DNA of 64,000 nt from contig CAMCVI010000005.1 in the NCBI GenBank assembly GCA_945881885.1, forward strand, positions 62,001 through 126,000, written 5' to 3'. The first letter of the stretch is position 1; each line of letters starts with the position of its first letter. Shown piece after piece: positions 27,696 through 37,167 of the stretch. Source of the DNA: Chryseobacterium gleum (lineage in GTDB: Bacteria > Bacteroidota > Bacteroidia > Flavobacteriales > Flavobacteriaceae). The notes below the pieces were generated by a model. That model was not told the DNA's origin. It searched no databases and saw nothing but the letters and a program-made list of their open reading frames with translations. A program made the position numbers and the translations under genes.

Positions 27696-29321
27696 TTATA
27701 ATTTTGGACCCGCTTTTACTAAAGCAGCGCCTTCTTCATTATCAGTATATTGTACAAAGTTTTTAATAAAACGAGCTGCTAAATCTGCAGCTTTTGTGTC
27801 CCACTCTGAAGCATCCGCATAAGTATTTCTTGGATCCAAAATAGTATCATCAACATCATGTAATGAGGTAGGGACTTCAAAATTAAAAACCGGTACAATT
27901 GTAGTAGCTGCTTTTTCAATTGAACCATCTAAAATAGCATCAATTATAGCTCTTGTGTTTTTTATTGATATTCTTTTTCCAGTGCCATTCCAACCGGTGT
28001 TTACCATGTATGCGGTAGCTTGATGTTCTTCCATTTTTTTCACTAACTCTTCCCCATATTTTGTTGGATGTAAAGTTAAAAAAGCTTTTCCAAAACACGC
28101 CGAAAACGTTGGCTCTGGTTGTGTAACACCTCTTTCAGTTCCAGCTAATTTAGCCGTAAATCCTGATAAAAAATAATATTTTGTTTGTTCAGGAGTTAAT
28201 TTAGAAACTGGTGGCATCACCCCAAAAGCATCCGCAGTTAAAAAGATAACTTTATTAGCATGACCTGCCTTAGAAATAGGTTTTACAATATTGTCAATAT
28301 GATAAATAGGGTAGGAAACACGAGTATTTTGAGTAACCGAACCATCTTTAAAATCTATTTTGCCATTTGCGTCAACGGTAACATTTTCTAATAAGGCATC
28401 TTTTCGGATGGCTTTAAAAATATCTGGTTCGTTCTCGGCACTTAAATCAATAGTTTTTGCATAGCAACCACCTTCAAAATTAAATACACCGTCATTGTCC
28501 CAACCATGTTCGTCATCACCAATTAATTCGCGTTTTGGATCTGTTGATAAAGTTGTTTTTCCGGTTCCAGAAAGACCAAAGAAAACGGCTACATCACCAT
28601 TTGATCCTTTATTTGCTGAACAATGCATCGATGAAATTCCTTGTAAAGGCAAGTAATAATTCATTAAGGCAAAAAGACCTTTTTTCATTTCGCCACCATA
28701 CCAAGTACCACCAATTAACTGAATTTTTTCTGTTAAGTTAAAGGCAACATACACTTCCGAATTTAATCCGTGAGCAGCGTAATCTTTAAATGATGTTTTA
28801 GAACCGTTCATCACCACAAAATCTGGTTCGCCAAAGTTGGCTAATTCTTCTTTTGTTGGTCTGATAAACATATTTGTCACAAAATGTGCTTGCCAGGCCA
28901 CTTCCATAATAAATCGCACTTTTAATCGTGTATTTTCGTTGGCACCACAAAATGCATCTATTACAAAAAGTCTTTTTCCAGATAATTCGGAAGCTGTAGT
29001 TTCTTTTAATGCATTCCAAGTTTCGGTTGAAATGGGTTTGTTATCGTTAACCGCTTTTTCAGAATTCCACCAAATGGTATTTTCTGTGGTACTGTCTTTT
29101 ACAATATATTTGTCTTTAGGAGAGCGACCTGTAAATTCACCTGTCATCACATTAACAGCACCAAGCTCTGTTAATTGTCCTTTTTCATAACCTTGTAAGT
29201 TGTCATTTAATTCTTCGTTGTAAAGTAAATCGTATGAGGGGTTATATACGATTTCTGAAACATCTTTAATTCCATATTTTTCTAACGAAATCGATTTCGT
29301 AAATTGAGCGTAGGTATCCAT
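27696..29321 (-). CDS. pckA: Phosphoenolpyruvate carboxykinase (ATP)
   Basis: Gluconeogenic enzyme that converts oxaloacetate and ATP to phosphoenolpyruvate, CO2 and ADP. The 541 residues match the ATP-dependent family. Motifs: [15 protein letters not shown] near the start, [14 protein letters not shown] for metal binding, the kinase P-loop [13 protein letters not shown] (about 249), IGDDEHGWD and [10 protein letters not shown]. It has its own terminator and a possible TAATTTTG box upstream (29356-29363, minus strand). It is transcribed on its own. Confidence 0.96.
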   Translation of the reverse strand: MDTYAQFTKSISLEKYGIKDVSEIVYNPSYDLLYNEELNDNLQGYEKGQLTELGAVNVMTGEFTGRSPKDKYIVKDSTTENTIWWNSEKAVNDNKPISTETWNALKETTASELSGKRLFVIDAFCGANENTRLKVRFIMEVAWQAHFVTNMFIRPTKEELANFGEPDFVVMNGSKTSFKDYAAHGLNSEVYVAFNLTEKIQLIGGTWYGGEMKKGLFALMNYYLPLQGISSMHCSANKGSNGDVAVFFGLSGTGKTTLSTDPKRELIGDDEHGWDNDGVFNFEGGCYAKTIDLSAENEPDIFKAIRKDALLENVTVDANGKIDFKDGSVTQNTRVSYPIYHIDNIVKPISKAGHANKVIFLTADAFGVMPPVSKLTPEQTKYYFLSGFTAKLAGTERGVTQPEPTFSACFGKAFLTLHPTKYGEELVKKMEEHQATAYMVNTGWNGTGKRISIKNTRAIIDAILDGSIEKAATTIVPVFNFEVPTSLHDVDDTILDPRNTYADASEWDTKAADLAARFIKNFVQYTDNEEGAALVKAGPKL

Positions 29322-29390
29322 AAAATTATTAGTTATGTTGCTTTTATTTAAAGTGCAAAATTAAACAATAATTTGACAAATAAACGTTTT

Positions 29391-29777
29391 CTAATATTTT
29401 TTCGTCAAAATTGCGTAAAATAAATATCCCCAAGAGAGTATAAGAAGTAGTCCGCCTATTGGTGTTATAGGGCCAATTAGTTTTGATTTAATACCTGTTA
29501 AACCATTAGTTGTTAACGCGTAAATGGAACCTGAAAACATTAATACACCCGTTAAAGTCAAATAAAATACGACCGTTTTTTCTTTTAGTGTAATGATTTG
29601 TGTTGCTCCAATAAATAATAAAAATAACGCATGATACATTTGATATTTTACGCCTGTTTCAAAAGAATTTAATTGTTCAACAGTAAGCGTTTTTTTTAAT
29701 GCATGCGCTCCAAAAGCTCCAAATATAATAGCCAAAAAGCCTAAAGTACATGCAACAAGTAGTATTTTCTTTTCCAT
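29391..29777 (-). CDS. DUF423-family small membrane protein
   Basis: A 128-residue membrane protein with four hydrophobic segments. The pattern LAIIFGAFGAHALKKTL, FETGVKYQMYHALFLLFIG and PIGGLLLILSWGYLFY matches DUF423 (E. coli YgdD/YwdK group), whose function is not known. It stands between pckA and the saccharopine dehydrogenase-like gene, the latter running the other way. Confidence 0.88.
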   Translation of the reverse strand: MEKKILLVACTLGFLAIIFGAFGAHALKKTLTVEQLNSFETGVKYQMYHALFLLFIGATQIITLKEKTVVFYLTLTGVLMFSGSIYALTTNGLTGIKSKLIGPITPIGGLLLILSWGYLFYAILTKKY

Positions 29778-29898
29778 GGATTATTTTTAATTTCAATACA
29801 AAGATATTAAACTTCAATTCAAGTTTTTTTATAAATGCTGGTTTTTATTTTTTAGAAATATAACATTTCATTACCTTCGTGTGATATTTTAGTAAAAA

Positions 29899-31260
29899 AT
29901 GAGAAAGATTTTAATTATAGGAGCAGGTCGATCTGCCTCTTCACTTATAAAATATTTATTAGATAAATCAGATGCCGAAAAATTATTGGTTACCATTGCC
30001 GATTTATCTGAAGATTTGGCCCAAAAGAAAACTGGAAATCATAAAAATGCTCGTGCCATTTCTTTTGATGTGTGTAATGACGAACAACGTAAACATGAAA
30101 TTCAACAAGCTGATATTGTAATTTCAATGTTGCCTGCTCATCTTCATATAGAAGTTGCTAAAGATTGTATTATTTATAAAAAAAACATGATAACCGCATC
30201 GTACATTAGTGAAGAAATGAAAAGTTTGGATTTTCAAGCTAAAGAAAGTCAAATTGTATTGATGAACGAGATTGGTTTAGATCCGGGAATAGACCACATG
30301 AGTGCCATGAAAATTATGGACGAAATTAAAAGTAATGGCGGAAAAATTATTCTTTTTGAATCTTTTTGCGGCGGATTGGTTGCGCCTGAAAGCGATACCA
30401 ATTTATGGAATTATAAATTTACATGGAATCCAAGAAACGTAGTATTAGCAGGTCAAGGCGGAGCAGCAAAATTCATACAAGAAGGCACTTATAAGTACAT
30501 TCCTTATCATAAATTATTTAGAAGAACCGAATTTTTAGAAGTAGAAGGATTTGGACGATTTGAAGCCTACGCCAACAGAGATTCATTAAAATACAGAGAA
30601 ATTTATGGGTTACAAAATGTAGACACTTGTTATCGAGGCACCATAAGAAGAGTAGGTTTTTCAAAGGCTTGGGACGTTTTTGTGCAATTAGGCATGACAG
30701 ACGACACCTATATTATTGATGATTCCGAACACATGAGTAACCGCGATTTTGTGAATTTATTTTTACCTTATCATCCAACAGACTCTGTAGAAATTAAATT
30801 CAGACATCAATTAAAAATCGATCAAGACGATGTAATTTGGGACAAACTTTTGGAATTAGATTTATTTAATAAATCGGTAGTTACGGGTTTAAAGAATGCG
30901 ACTCCAGCTCAAATGTTAGAAAAAATATTGTCGCACAATTGGACCTTACAACCTGAAGATAAAGACATGATTGTGATGTATCATAAAATTGGTTATGAAA
31001 TAAATGGAGAACAAAAACAAATTGATTCCACAATGGTTTGTTTAGGAGACGATCAGACTTTTACTGCGATGTCAAAAACTGTGGGATTACCAGTAGCCAT
31101 TGCCACTTTGAAAATATTAAACGGAGAAATATCAACTACTGGCGTACAATTACCAACCGCAAAAGAAGTATATCTGCCAATTTTAGAAGAATTAGAAAAG
31201 TATGGTGTAGTTTTTAAAGAATTTGATGTGCCGTATTTTGGATATAATTATTACGTTTAA
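29899..31260 (+). CDS. Saccharopine dehydrogenase family protein
   Basis: A soluble NAD(P)-dependent oxidoreductase of the saccharopine dehydrogenase/LYS9 type. The 453 residues begin with a Rossmann motif, KILIIGAGRSASSLIKYLL, followed by DIVISMLPAHLHIEVAKDC and NEIGLDPGIDHMSAMKI, all characteristic of the glutamate-forming saccharopine reductase family. The C-terminal catalytic part includes LESFCGGLVAPESDTN-like wording (FESFCGGLVAPESDTNLWNY). Bacteria use relatives in lysine breakdown or carboxyspermidine synthesis, and the window offers no context gene to decide, so the substrate remains open. Confidence 0.85.
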   Translation: MRKILIIGAGRSASSLIKYLLDKSDAEKLLVTIADLSEDLAQKKTGNHKNARAISFDVCNDEQRKHEIQQADIVISMLPAHLHIEVAKDCIIYKKNMITASYISEEMKSLDFQAKESQIVLMNEIGLDPGIDHMSAMKIMDEIKSNGGKIILFESFCGGLVAPESDTNLWNYKFTWNPRNVVLAGQGGAAKFIQEGTYKYIPYHKLFRRTEFLEVEGFGRFEAYANRDSLKYREIYGLQNVDTCYRGTIRRVGFSKAWDVFVQLGMTDDTYIIDDSEHMSNRDFVNLFLPYHPTDSVEIKFRHQLKIDQDDVIWDKLLELDLFNKSVVTGLKNATPAQMLEKILSHNWTLQPEDKDMIVMYHKIGYEINGEQKQIDSTMVCLGDDQTFTAMSKTVGLPVAIATLKILNGEISTTGVQLPTAKEVYLPILEELEKYGVVFKEFDVPYFGYNYYV

Positions 31261-31262
31261 AT

Positions 31263-31308
31263 AAAAAATCCAAATTCCGAAATAAACTTTTAGAATTTGG
31301 ATTTTATA
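31263..31308. terminator. Likely bidirectional terminator
   Basis: AAAATCCAAATTC and GAATTTGGATTTT form a 13-bp stem with a 15-base loop between the saccharopine dehydrogenase-like gene and the zinc peptidase gene, which converge here. Confidence 0.65.
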
Positions 31309-31325
31309 TTTTGGAATTTTAAGAA

Positions 31326-32015
31326 TTAATCTCTTGTTGCGCCCATGTAACGCATTATATAATATAATAACGTTGCTATTGACCCTAAAGCAGCAACTAA
31401 ATAAGTTCTGGCAGCCCATTTTAATGAATCTTCGGCGCCAGCATATTCTTCTTGACCTAACATATTTTTGTTTTTCAACCAAGCCAAAGCACGATTACTT
31501 GCATCGTATTCTACGGGTAATGTAATTATTGAAAAAACAGTAGTGGCTGCAAATAAAATAATTCCGACTAATAATAAAGAAGGGAATGTGTTAATCATTA
31601 AAATACCAGCTAACAACACCCATTGCATGTAATTTGAAGCAATTTCAACAACAGGAACTAGTTTAGAACGCATCGTTAGCCATTCGTAAGCCTGTGCATG
31701 TTGTACCGCGTGTCCGCATTCATGAGCGGCTACCGCTGCTGCTGCTGCATTTCTTTGGTTATATACGGCTTCTGATAAATTTACAGTTTTATCTGCAGGA
31801 TTGTAATGGTCTGTTAATCTTCCGGGTGTAGAAATGACTTTTACATCACTTATGCCATTATCGGCAAGCATTTTTTCTGCAATTTCAGCACCAGACATGC
31901 CGTTTCTTAAAGTAAGTTTTGAGTAATGTTCAAATTTTGATTTTAATCTATTTGAAACCAACCAGCTAAATAGCATTATTACTCCTCCAATTATCATTGA
32001 ACCTGTATCAAACAT
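31326..32015 (-). CDS. YugP-type zinc metallopeptidase
   Basis: Membrane-bound peptidase-like protein of 229 residues with the zinc motif AAHECGHAVQHAQ (HEXXH, about 116-120) and three or four hydrophobic segments. The surrounding words NGMSGAEIAEKMLADNGI, DHYNPADKTVNLSEAVY and LPVEYDASNRALAWL are signatures of the neutral zinc metallopeptidase family related to B. subtilis YugP. The biological substrate is unknown. It lies between leuS (upstream, same strand, 100-base gap) and a convergent gene. Confidence 0.88.
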   Translation of the reverse strand: MFDTGSMIIGGVIMLFSWLVSNRLKSKFEHYSKLTLRNGMSGAEIAEKMLADNGISDVKVISTPGRLTDHYNPADKTVNLSEAVYNQRNAAAAAVAAHECGHAVQHAQAYEWLTMRSKLVPVVEIASNYMQWVLLAGILMINTFPSLLLVGIILFAATTVFSIITLPVEYDASNRALAWLKNKNMLGQEEYAGAEDSLKWAARTYLVAALGSIATLLYYIMRYMGATRD

Positions 32016-32115
32016 AATATTTAATTTTAAAATTTAAAGTTACAAATTTATTATCAAATTTTGAGCCAAATTTTAAAAATGACAGTTTGACATTATTAAA
32101 AAAAACACACAAAAT

Positions 32116-35016
32116 CTATCCCACCAAATTAATAATTTTACCCGGAACGATAATCACTTTATTTGGCGTTCTTCCTTGCAATTGTGCTTGTGTGCGCTCA
32201 TCTGCCATTACGATTTCTTCAATTTGAGCAGCAGTTAAATCTAAAGGTAATTTAATCGTAAAACGCATTTTACCATTGAATGAAACCGGATATTCTTTTT
32301 CAGACTCTACCAAATATTTTGCTTCAAATTTTGGAAAAGGTTGTTTTGAAATTCCTTCATAATCATTCAATTTTTCAATTTTTAAATCTTTCAATCCCAA
32401 CCATAATTCTTCCGCAATATGCGGCGCATAAGGCGAAACCAAAATAGCTAAAGGTTCTAAAATAGCTCTGTGATTGCATTTTAATTGTTGCAATTCGTTC
32501 ACGCAAATCATAAATTGAGAAACCGAGGTATTAAATGAAAAATTCTCAATGTCTTCCGTAACTTTTTTGATGCTTTTATGTAACGATTTGTACATTTCTG
32601 CAGTTGGTTCATCATTTACGATAACCGAACCATTATCATCAAAATACAAACGCCATAATTTTTTCAAGAAACCAGAAACACCTGTAATTCCTGCCGTATT
32701 CCAAGGTTTAGATTGCTCTAATGGGCCTAAAAACATTTCATACAAACGCAGCGTATCGGCTCCGTATTCTTCACAAATATCATCTGGTGAAACCACATTG
32801 TACTTTGATTTAGACATTTTTTCGACTTCGCGCCCCACAATGTATTTGCCATTTTCTAAAATAAAATCAGCATTGGCATAATCAACATATAATGGATGTG
32901 CCTTGAATTTTTCAATATCTAATTCATTTGTAATATCATTGATACAAGATAAATCAACGTGGATTGATTGAACATTTTTATCTTTTATCAAACCTTTTGA
33001 ATATAAAGTTTTTGAATCTTCACTTCTATACACAAAAGCACTCATTCCCAAAATCATTCCCTGATTGATCAGTTTTTTGAAAGGTTCTTCGGTGGGTGCG
33101 TAGCCTCTGTCTTTTAAGAATTTATTCCAAAAACGAGCATACAATAAATGTCCTGTAGCGTGTTCGCTTCCACCAATATATAAATCTACACTTTCCCAGT
33201 ATTTTAAGGCGTCTTCGCTTGCAAATTCGTTTATATTTTGCGCATCCATATAACGCATCCAATACCAAGAAGAACCTGCCCAACCTGGCATGGTGTTCAA
33301 TTCTAACTGAAAAACATTCACGTTATCAATCAACTGATTACTAACCACTGAACACTGAACACTATCCCAAGCCCAAACTGTTGCATTTCCCAAAGGTGGT
33401 TGCCCGTCTTCGGTTGGTAAGTATTTTTCTACTTCTGGCAACACAATTGGCAAGTGTTTTTTGTCAATCATTTGTGGCAAGCCATTCACATAATATACTG
33501 GGAAAGGTTCACCCCAATATCTTTGGCGAGAGAAAACGGCATCACGTAAACGATAATTTACTTTGGCATTTCCTGCACCAATTTTTTCTAAAGCTTCGAT
33601 GGCTTTTTTCGTTCCATTTTTGTAATCTAATCCGTTTAAGAAATCAGAATGTACCAATTCGTATCCGCCTTTTTCCCCAAAAGCCGTTTCAGAAATATCT
33701 TGATTGAAAATATTTTTTATTTCTGGCATTCCGTGCGTTCCTTTGAAGAAATTCGCGAAAGCATAATCACGTTCATCGCCACAAGGAACAGCCATAACTG
33801 CACCTGTTCCATAACCCGCCAACACATAATCGCCAATCCAAATCGGAATGGGAGCACCCGTGAAAGGATGTTCTGCATAAGCTCCAGTAAACACACCTGA
33901 AATGGTTTTTATATCTGCCATACGCTCTCTTTCAGAACGTTTTGCTGTGGCTTCTACATAAGCTTCCACCGCTGCTTTTTGGTCTGGAGTGGTAATTTTT
34001 GCCACCAATTCGTGCTCGGGTGCCAATGTCATAAAGGTAACACCAAAAATCGTATCAGGTCTGGTCGTAAAAACTTCAACTTGAAACTTGGAACCTGAAA
34101 CTTGAAACTTAACTGTAGCTCCGACTGATTTTCCAATCCAATTTCGTTGCGATTCTTTGATAGATTCACTCCAATCGATATCGTTCAAACCTTGTAATAA
34201 TCGTTCCGCGAAAGCTGAAATTCGCATACTCCATTGTGTCATTTTCTTACGAACTACTGGATGTCCGCCACGCTCTGAAACGCCGTTTACAATTTCGTCA
34301 TTCGCTAACACAGTTCCTAAAGCGGCACACCAATTGACTTCGGTTTCCGCTAAATAAGTTAATCTATATTGTAAAAGTATTTTTTGTTGTTGTTCTGATG
34401 AAAAAGCATTCCATTCAGCTGCAGAAAACGGCACAATATTTTCATCAGAAACAGCATTAACATTTGTATTTCCGTTTTTTTCAAATTCTTGCATTAAGGT
34501 GCAAATGCTTTCTGCTTTATCGGTCGTTTTATTGTACCAAGATTCAAATAGTTGGATGAAAATCCATTGCGTATGTTTGTAATAATCTGGGTTTGATGTG
34601 CGAACTTCTCTGCTCCAATCGAAAGAAAATCCAATTCTGTCCAATTGATTTCTGTATCCTTGAATTGTATTTCCTGATTTATCAATGCCACCTTCAATAT
34701 TCATGCGTGTGGTGTCTGCAGGATGCTGCCCCGTTTGAATAGCATATTGTTCAGCCGGCAGACCAAATGAATCGTACCCTTGCGGATGCAACACATTAAA
34801 ACCTTGATGTCTTTTATAACGTGCCACAATATCAGAAGCAATGTAACCCAGCGGATGTCCCACGTGTAACCCAGCTCCAGAAGGATAAGGAAACATGTCT
34901 AATACATAGTATTTAGGCAAAGGGTTTTGTGCATTTGGTTCTTGGGCTTTAAATGTTTCGTTTTTTGCCCAATAGTGTTGCCATTTGGCTTCTATTTTTT
35001 CGTGGAAATATTTCAT
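32116..35016 (-). CDS. leuS: Leucyl-tRNA synthetase
   Basis: Class I synthetase that charges tRNA-Leu. The HIGH motif is in YPSGAGLHVGHPLGYI and KMSKS in EKMSKSKYNVV; the editing domain has FTTRPDTIFGVTF, and MPGWAGSSWYWMRYM is conserved. The product is 966 residues when started at MKYFHEKIEAKW. The ORF track's extra 19 residues (MHLIFRLKPIIEI...) are a translation of an AATTGAAAATTGAAA spacer word and are rejected. Two internal stretches, KFQVSGSKFQVE (about residue 304-315) and VQCSVVSNQ (about 552-560), are in-frame translations of dispersed DNA words; see findings. Catalytic motifs are intact, so it should be functional. Confidence 0.95.
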   Translation of the reverse strand: MKYFHEKIEAKWQHYWAKNETFKAQEPNAQNPLPKYYVLDMFPYPSGAGLHVGHPLGYIASDIVARYKRHQGFNVLHPQGYDSFGLPAEQYAIQTGQHPADTTRMNIEGGIDKSGNTIQGYRNQLDRIGFSFDWSREVRTSNPDYYKHTQWIFIQLFESWYNKTTDKAESICTLMQEFEKNGNTNVNAVSDENIVPFSAAEWNAFSSEQQQKILLQYRLTYLAETEVNWCAALGTVLANDEIVNGVSERGGHPVVRKKMTQWSMRISAFAERLLQGLNDIDWSESIKESQRNWIGKSVGATVKFQVSGSKFQVEVFTTRPDTIFGVTFMTLAPEHELVAKITTPDQKAAVEAYVEATAKRSERERMADIKTISGVFTGAYAEHPFTGAPIPIWIGDYVLAGYGTGAVMAVPCGDERDYAFANFFKGTHGMPEIKNIFNQDISETAFGEKGGYELVHSDFLNGLDYKNGTKKAIEALEKIGAGNAKVNYRLRDAVFSRQRYWGEPFPVYYVNGLPQMIDKKHLPIVLPEVEKYLPTEDGQPPLGNATVWAWDSVQCSVVSNQLIDNVNVFQLELNTMPGWAGSSWYWMRYMDAQNINEFASEDALKYWESVDLYIGGSEHATGHLLYARFWNKFLKDRGYAPTEEPFKKLINQGMILGMSAFVYRSEDSKTLYSKGLIKDKNVQSIHVDLSCINDITNELDIEKFKAHPLYVDYANADFILENGKYIVGREVEKMSKSKYNVVSPDDICEEYGADTLRLYEMFLGPLEQSKPWNTAGITGVSGFLKKLWRLYFDDNGSVIVNDEPTAEMYKSLHKSIKKVTEDIENFSFNTSVSQFMICVNELQQLKCNHRAILEPLAILVSPYAPHIAEELWLGLKDLKIEKLNDYEGISKQPFPKFEAKYLVESEKEYPVSFNGKMRFTIKLPLDLTAAQIEEIVMADERTQAQLQGRTPNKVIIVPGKIINLVG
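33331..33364. repeat. In-frame word repeat inside leuS (CAGTGTTCAGTGG type)
   Basis: On the minus strand the sequence contains GTGTTCAGTGTTCAGTGG and then TTAGTAATCAGTTG. The first part is a direct duplication of GTGTTCA, encoding VQCSVVSNQL in leuS. Confidence 0.5.
34079..34110. repeat. In-frame word repeat inside leuS (AAGTTTCAAGTTTC type)
   Basis: On the minus strand AAGTTTCAAGTT occurs twice, separated by TCAGGTTCC, and encodes KFQVSGSKFQV just before the editing-domain motif TTRPDTIFG. Confidence 0.65.
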
Positions 35017-35167
35017 TTCAATTTTCAATTTTCTGATTTCAATTATCGGTTTTAACCGAAAAATCAAGTGCAAATTTACATTTTTATATACTAATGTTAA
35101 AACTTTGTTGTTATATTCTGTGTAAACAAAATTTCTTTACTATTTTTACAGCATAATTAGTAAACTT

Positions 35168-36043
35168 ATGGCACAATCATTTGAGCAATATCAGCGCAGA
35201 AGATTAATTTCTTCCTATTTTTCAGTAGTTTTCAGTATTTTTTTAGTGCTTTTTTTATTAGGCGCTTTAGGATTATTTGTAATTAATTCTGAAAAAATTT
35301 CTAACGACTTTAAAGAAAACATTCCTATGAGTGTTTATTTTAAAGATGAAGCGAATGATACGATTCTAAATGCTTTTGATACAGAATTGAAAAATTCAAA
35401 ATTTATTAAATCTTATGATTTTGTTACAAAAGCTGAAGCGGCTAAAAACAACCCAGATATTGTAGGTAAAGATTTTATGGAGTTTTTAGGATTCAATCCG
35501 TTACAAAATTCTTTTGATATTCATTTAAAAAGTGAATATGTAACCAAAGAAGAAATAAAAAAAATTGAAAATAATTTTAAAAGAAACAGCGATATTTCTG
35601 ACATTATTTACGATAAAGAATTGGTAGAATTAGTAAATGAAAATGTTTCTGAAATTAGTTTTTGGATTTTAATTATAAGTACGGTTTTAACTTTTGTTGC
35701 CATGTTGTTAATTAATGGTTCTATTCGTTTGTCGGTTTACTCACATCGATTTACTATTAAAACCATGCAAATGGTTGGCGCTACAAAAACATTTATTAGA
35801 AAGCCATTTATTAAAACAAGTATTTTGTTGGGAATAATTGGTGCTGTTTTGGCCATTATTGGTTTAGTGTTTTTAGCGTTTTATATTGATGGATTATTCC
35901 CAACTTTAGGCATTGCTAAAGATTATGCGTCCATCGCCATCGTTGCTTTTGGTGTATTGTTAATTGGGATTATTATTACTTGGTTAAGCACCTATTTTGC
36001 AACCACTCGTTTCTTAAATTTAAGAACTGACGATTTGTATTAG
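35168..36043 (+). CDS. ftsX: Cell division protein FtsX (ABC transporter permease)
   Basis: Inner-membrane partner of the FtsE ATPase in the divisome, which activates cell-wall hydrolysis. The 291 residues have one N-terminal membrane segment (FSVVFSIFLVLFLLGALGLFVI), an extracytoplasmic domain with KENIPMSVYFKDEAND, then three membrane segments in the C-terminal half with HRFTIKTMQMVGATKTFIRKPF, a conserved FtsX loop. Length and topology (four segments) are normal. ftsE is not in this window. It heads the unit ftsX-DUF3098-uppP-truB, an arrangement I recall as common in Bacteroidota. Confidence 0.93.
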   Translation: MAQSFEQYQRRRLISSYFSVVFSIFLVLFLLGALGLFVINSEKISNDFKENIPMSVYFKDEANDTILNAFDTELKNSKFIKSYDFVTKAEAAKNNPDIVGKDFMEFLGFNPLQNSFDIHLKSEYVTKEEIKKIENNFKRNSDISDIIYDKELVELVNENVSEISFWILIISTVLTFVAMLLINGSIRLSVYSHRFTIKTMQMVGATKTFIRKPFIKTSILLGIIGAVLAIIGLVFLAFYIDGLFPTLGIAKDYASIAIVAFGVLLIGIIITWLSTYFATTRFLNLRTDDLY

Positions 36044-36094
36044 TCTAGTGAAAAGTGAATGGTAATTAGTGAATAGCATTTTTATAAAAAAATT

Positions 36095-36334
36095 ATGAAA
36101 GAAAATACAAAAAAGTTAGAATTTTTATTCGGAGCTACCAATTATAAAATATTAATTATCGGATTAGTTGTGATTGCTTTAGGATTCATTTTAATGAGCG
36201 GTGGTGCAAACGAAAATCCAAATGTTTTCAATGAAGATGTATATAGTTTCAGAAGAATAAGATTGGCGCCAACTGTTGTTTTAATCGGTTTCGGAATTAC
36301 AATTTATTCGATTTTAGTAAAGAGTAAAAAGTAA
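36095..36334 (+). CDS. DUF3098-family small membrane protein
   Basis: A 79-residue protein with two transmembrane segments. Words such as FLFGATNYKILIIGLVVIALGFILMSGG, NPNVFNEDVYSFRRIRLAPTVVLIGF are characteristic of DUF3098, here quoted in parts: FLFGATNYKILIIGL and FRRIRLAPTVVLIGFG. The function is unknown, but its fixed position between ftsX and uppP suggests a link to cell envelope growth. Confidence 0.9.
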   Translation: MKENTKKLEFLFGATNYKILIIGLVVIALGFILMSGGANENPNVFNEDVYSFRRIRLAPTVVLIGFGITIYSILVKSKK

Positions 36335-36357
36335 TTATCTTACAAATCATTAAATAA

Positions 36358-37167
36358 ATGGATTTACTACAAGCTATTATTATTGCTATAATTGAAGGCA
36401 TAACAGAATATTTACCGGTTTCTTCTACAGGACATATGATTTTTGCCAGTTCTTATTTCGGTATTGAAAAAGAAGAATTTGTAAAATTATTTCAAGTTTC
36501 TATACAATTTGGAGCCATTTTGGCAGTCGTAGTTTTGTATTGGAAAAAGTTTTTCGATTTCTCGAAGCTGCAGTTCTTCATCAAATTGGCTTGTGCAGTT
36601 GTTCCTGCTTTAATTTTGGGAAAATTGTTTGATGATAAAATCGAAGCTGTTTTAGAACATCCTACACCTATTGCGATTGTATTAATTATTGGAGGAATAA
36701 TTTTACTATTCGTTGATAGATTTTTCAAAAATCCAACTATTTATAAAGAAGAAGATATTACCATTAAAAAAGCGCTTGCAATTGGTTTTTGGCAATGTTT
36801 GGCCATGATGCCTGGCACAAGTAGAAGTGCAGCAAGTATTATTGGAGGCATGCAACAAGGCTTAACTAGACAAGCAGCAGCTGAATTTTCTTTCTTTTTA
36901 GCCGTGCCAACAATGTTAGCGGTTACTTGTTATTCGGTGTTTTTGAAAACATACGATAAAAGTGGTTTAAAAGGTTTCGAATTAATTATGAAAACTGAAG
37001 ACAATACTAAAATGTTTATCATTGGAAATTTAGTTGCGTTTGTGGTAGCGGTTTTAGCCATTAAATTTTTCATTGAAATCATTAAAAAATACGGATTTAA
37101 ACCTTGGGGTTGGTACAGAATTATTGCTGGAATGCTATTGTTAGCGTACTTTAATTTTTACAAATAA
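36358..37167 (+). CDS. uppP: Undecaprenyl-diphosphate phosphatase
   Basis: Integral membrane enzyme that dephosphorylates undecaprenyl diphosphate so the lipid carrier can be reused in peptidoglycan and surface polysaccharide synthesis; it also gives bacitracin tolerance. The 269 residues carry the two signature motifs EGITEYLPVSSTGHM (about 14-28) and MMPGTSRSAASIIGGM (about 149-164) and seven or eight membrane segments. Its stop codon overlaps the truB start (TAATG), so translation of the two is likely coupled. Confidence 0.95.
   Translation: MDLLQAIIIAIIEGITEYLPVSSTGHMIFASSYFGIEKEEFVKLFQVSIQFGAILAVVVLYWKKFFDFSKLQFFIKLACAVVPALILGKLFDDKIEAVLEHPTPIAIVLIIGGIILLFVDRFFKNPTIYKEEDITIKKALAIGFWQCLAMMPGTSRSAASIIGGMQQGLTRQAAAEFSFFLAVPTMLAVTCYSVFLKTYDKSGLKGFELIMKTEDNTKMFIIGNLVAFVVAVLAIKFFIEIIKKYGFKPWGWYRIIAGMLLLAYFNFYK

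Noticed and set aside
28837-29190. 117-aa ORF opposite pckA
   Set aside because: It lies wholly inside pckA on the other strand and follows the codon pattern of pckA.
35017-35073. N-terminal extension of LeuRS in the ORF track
   Set aside because: The extra 19 residues come from AATTGAAA spacer words and the normal LeuRS start is MKYFHEKIEAKW.
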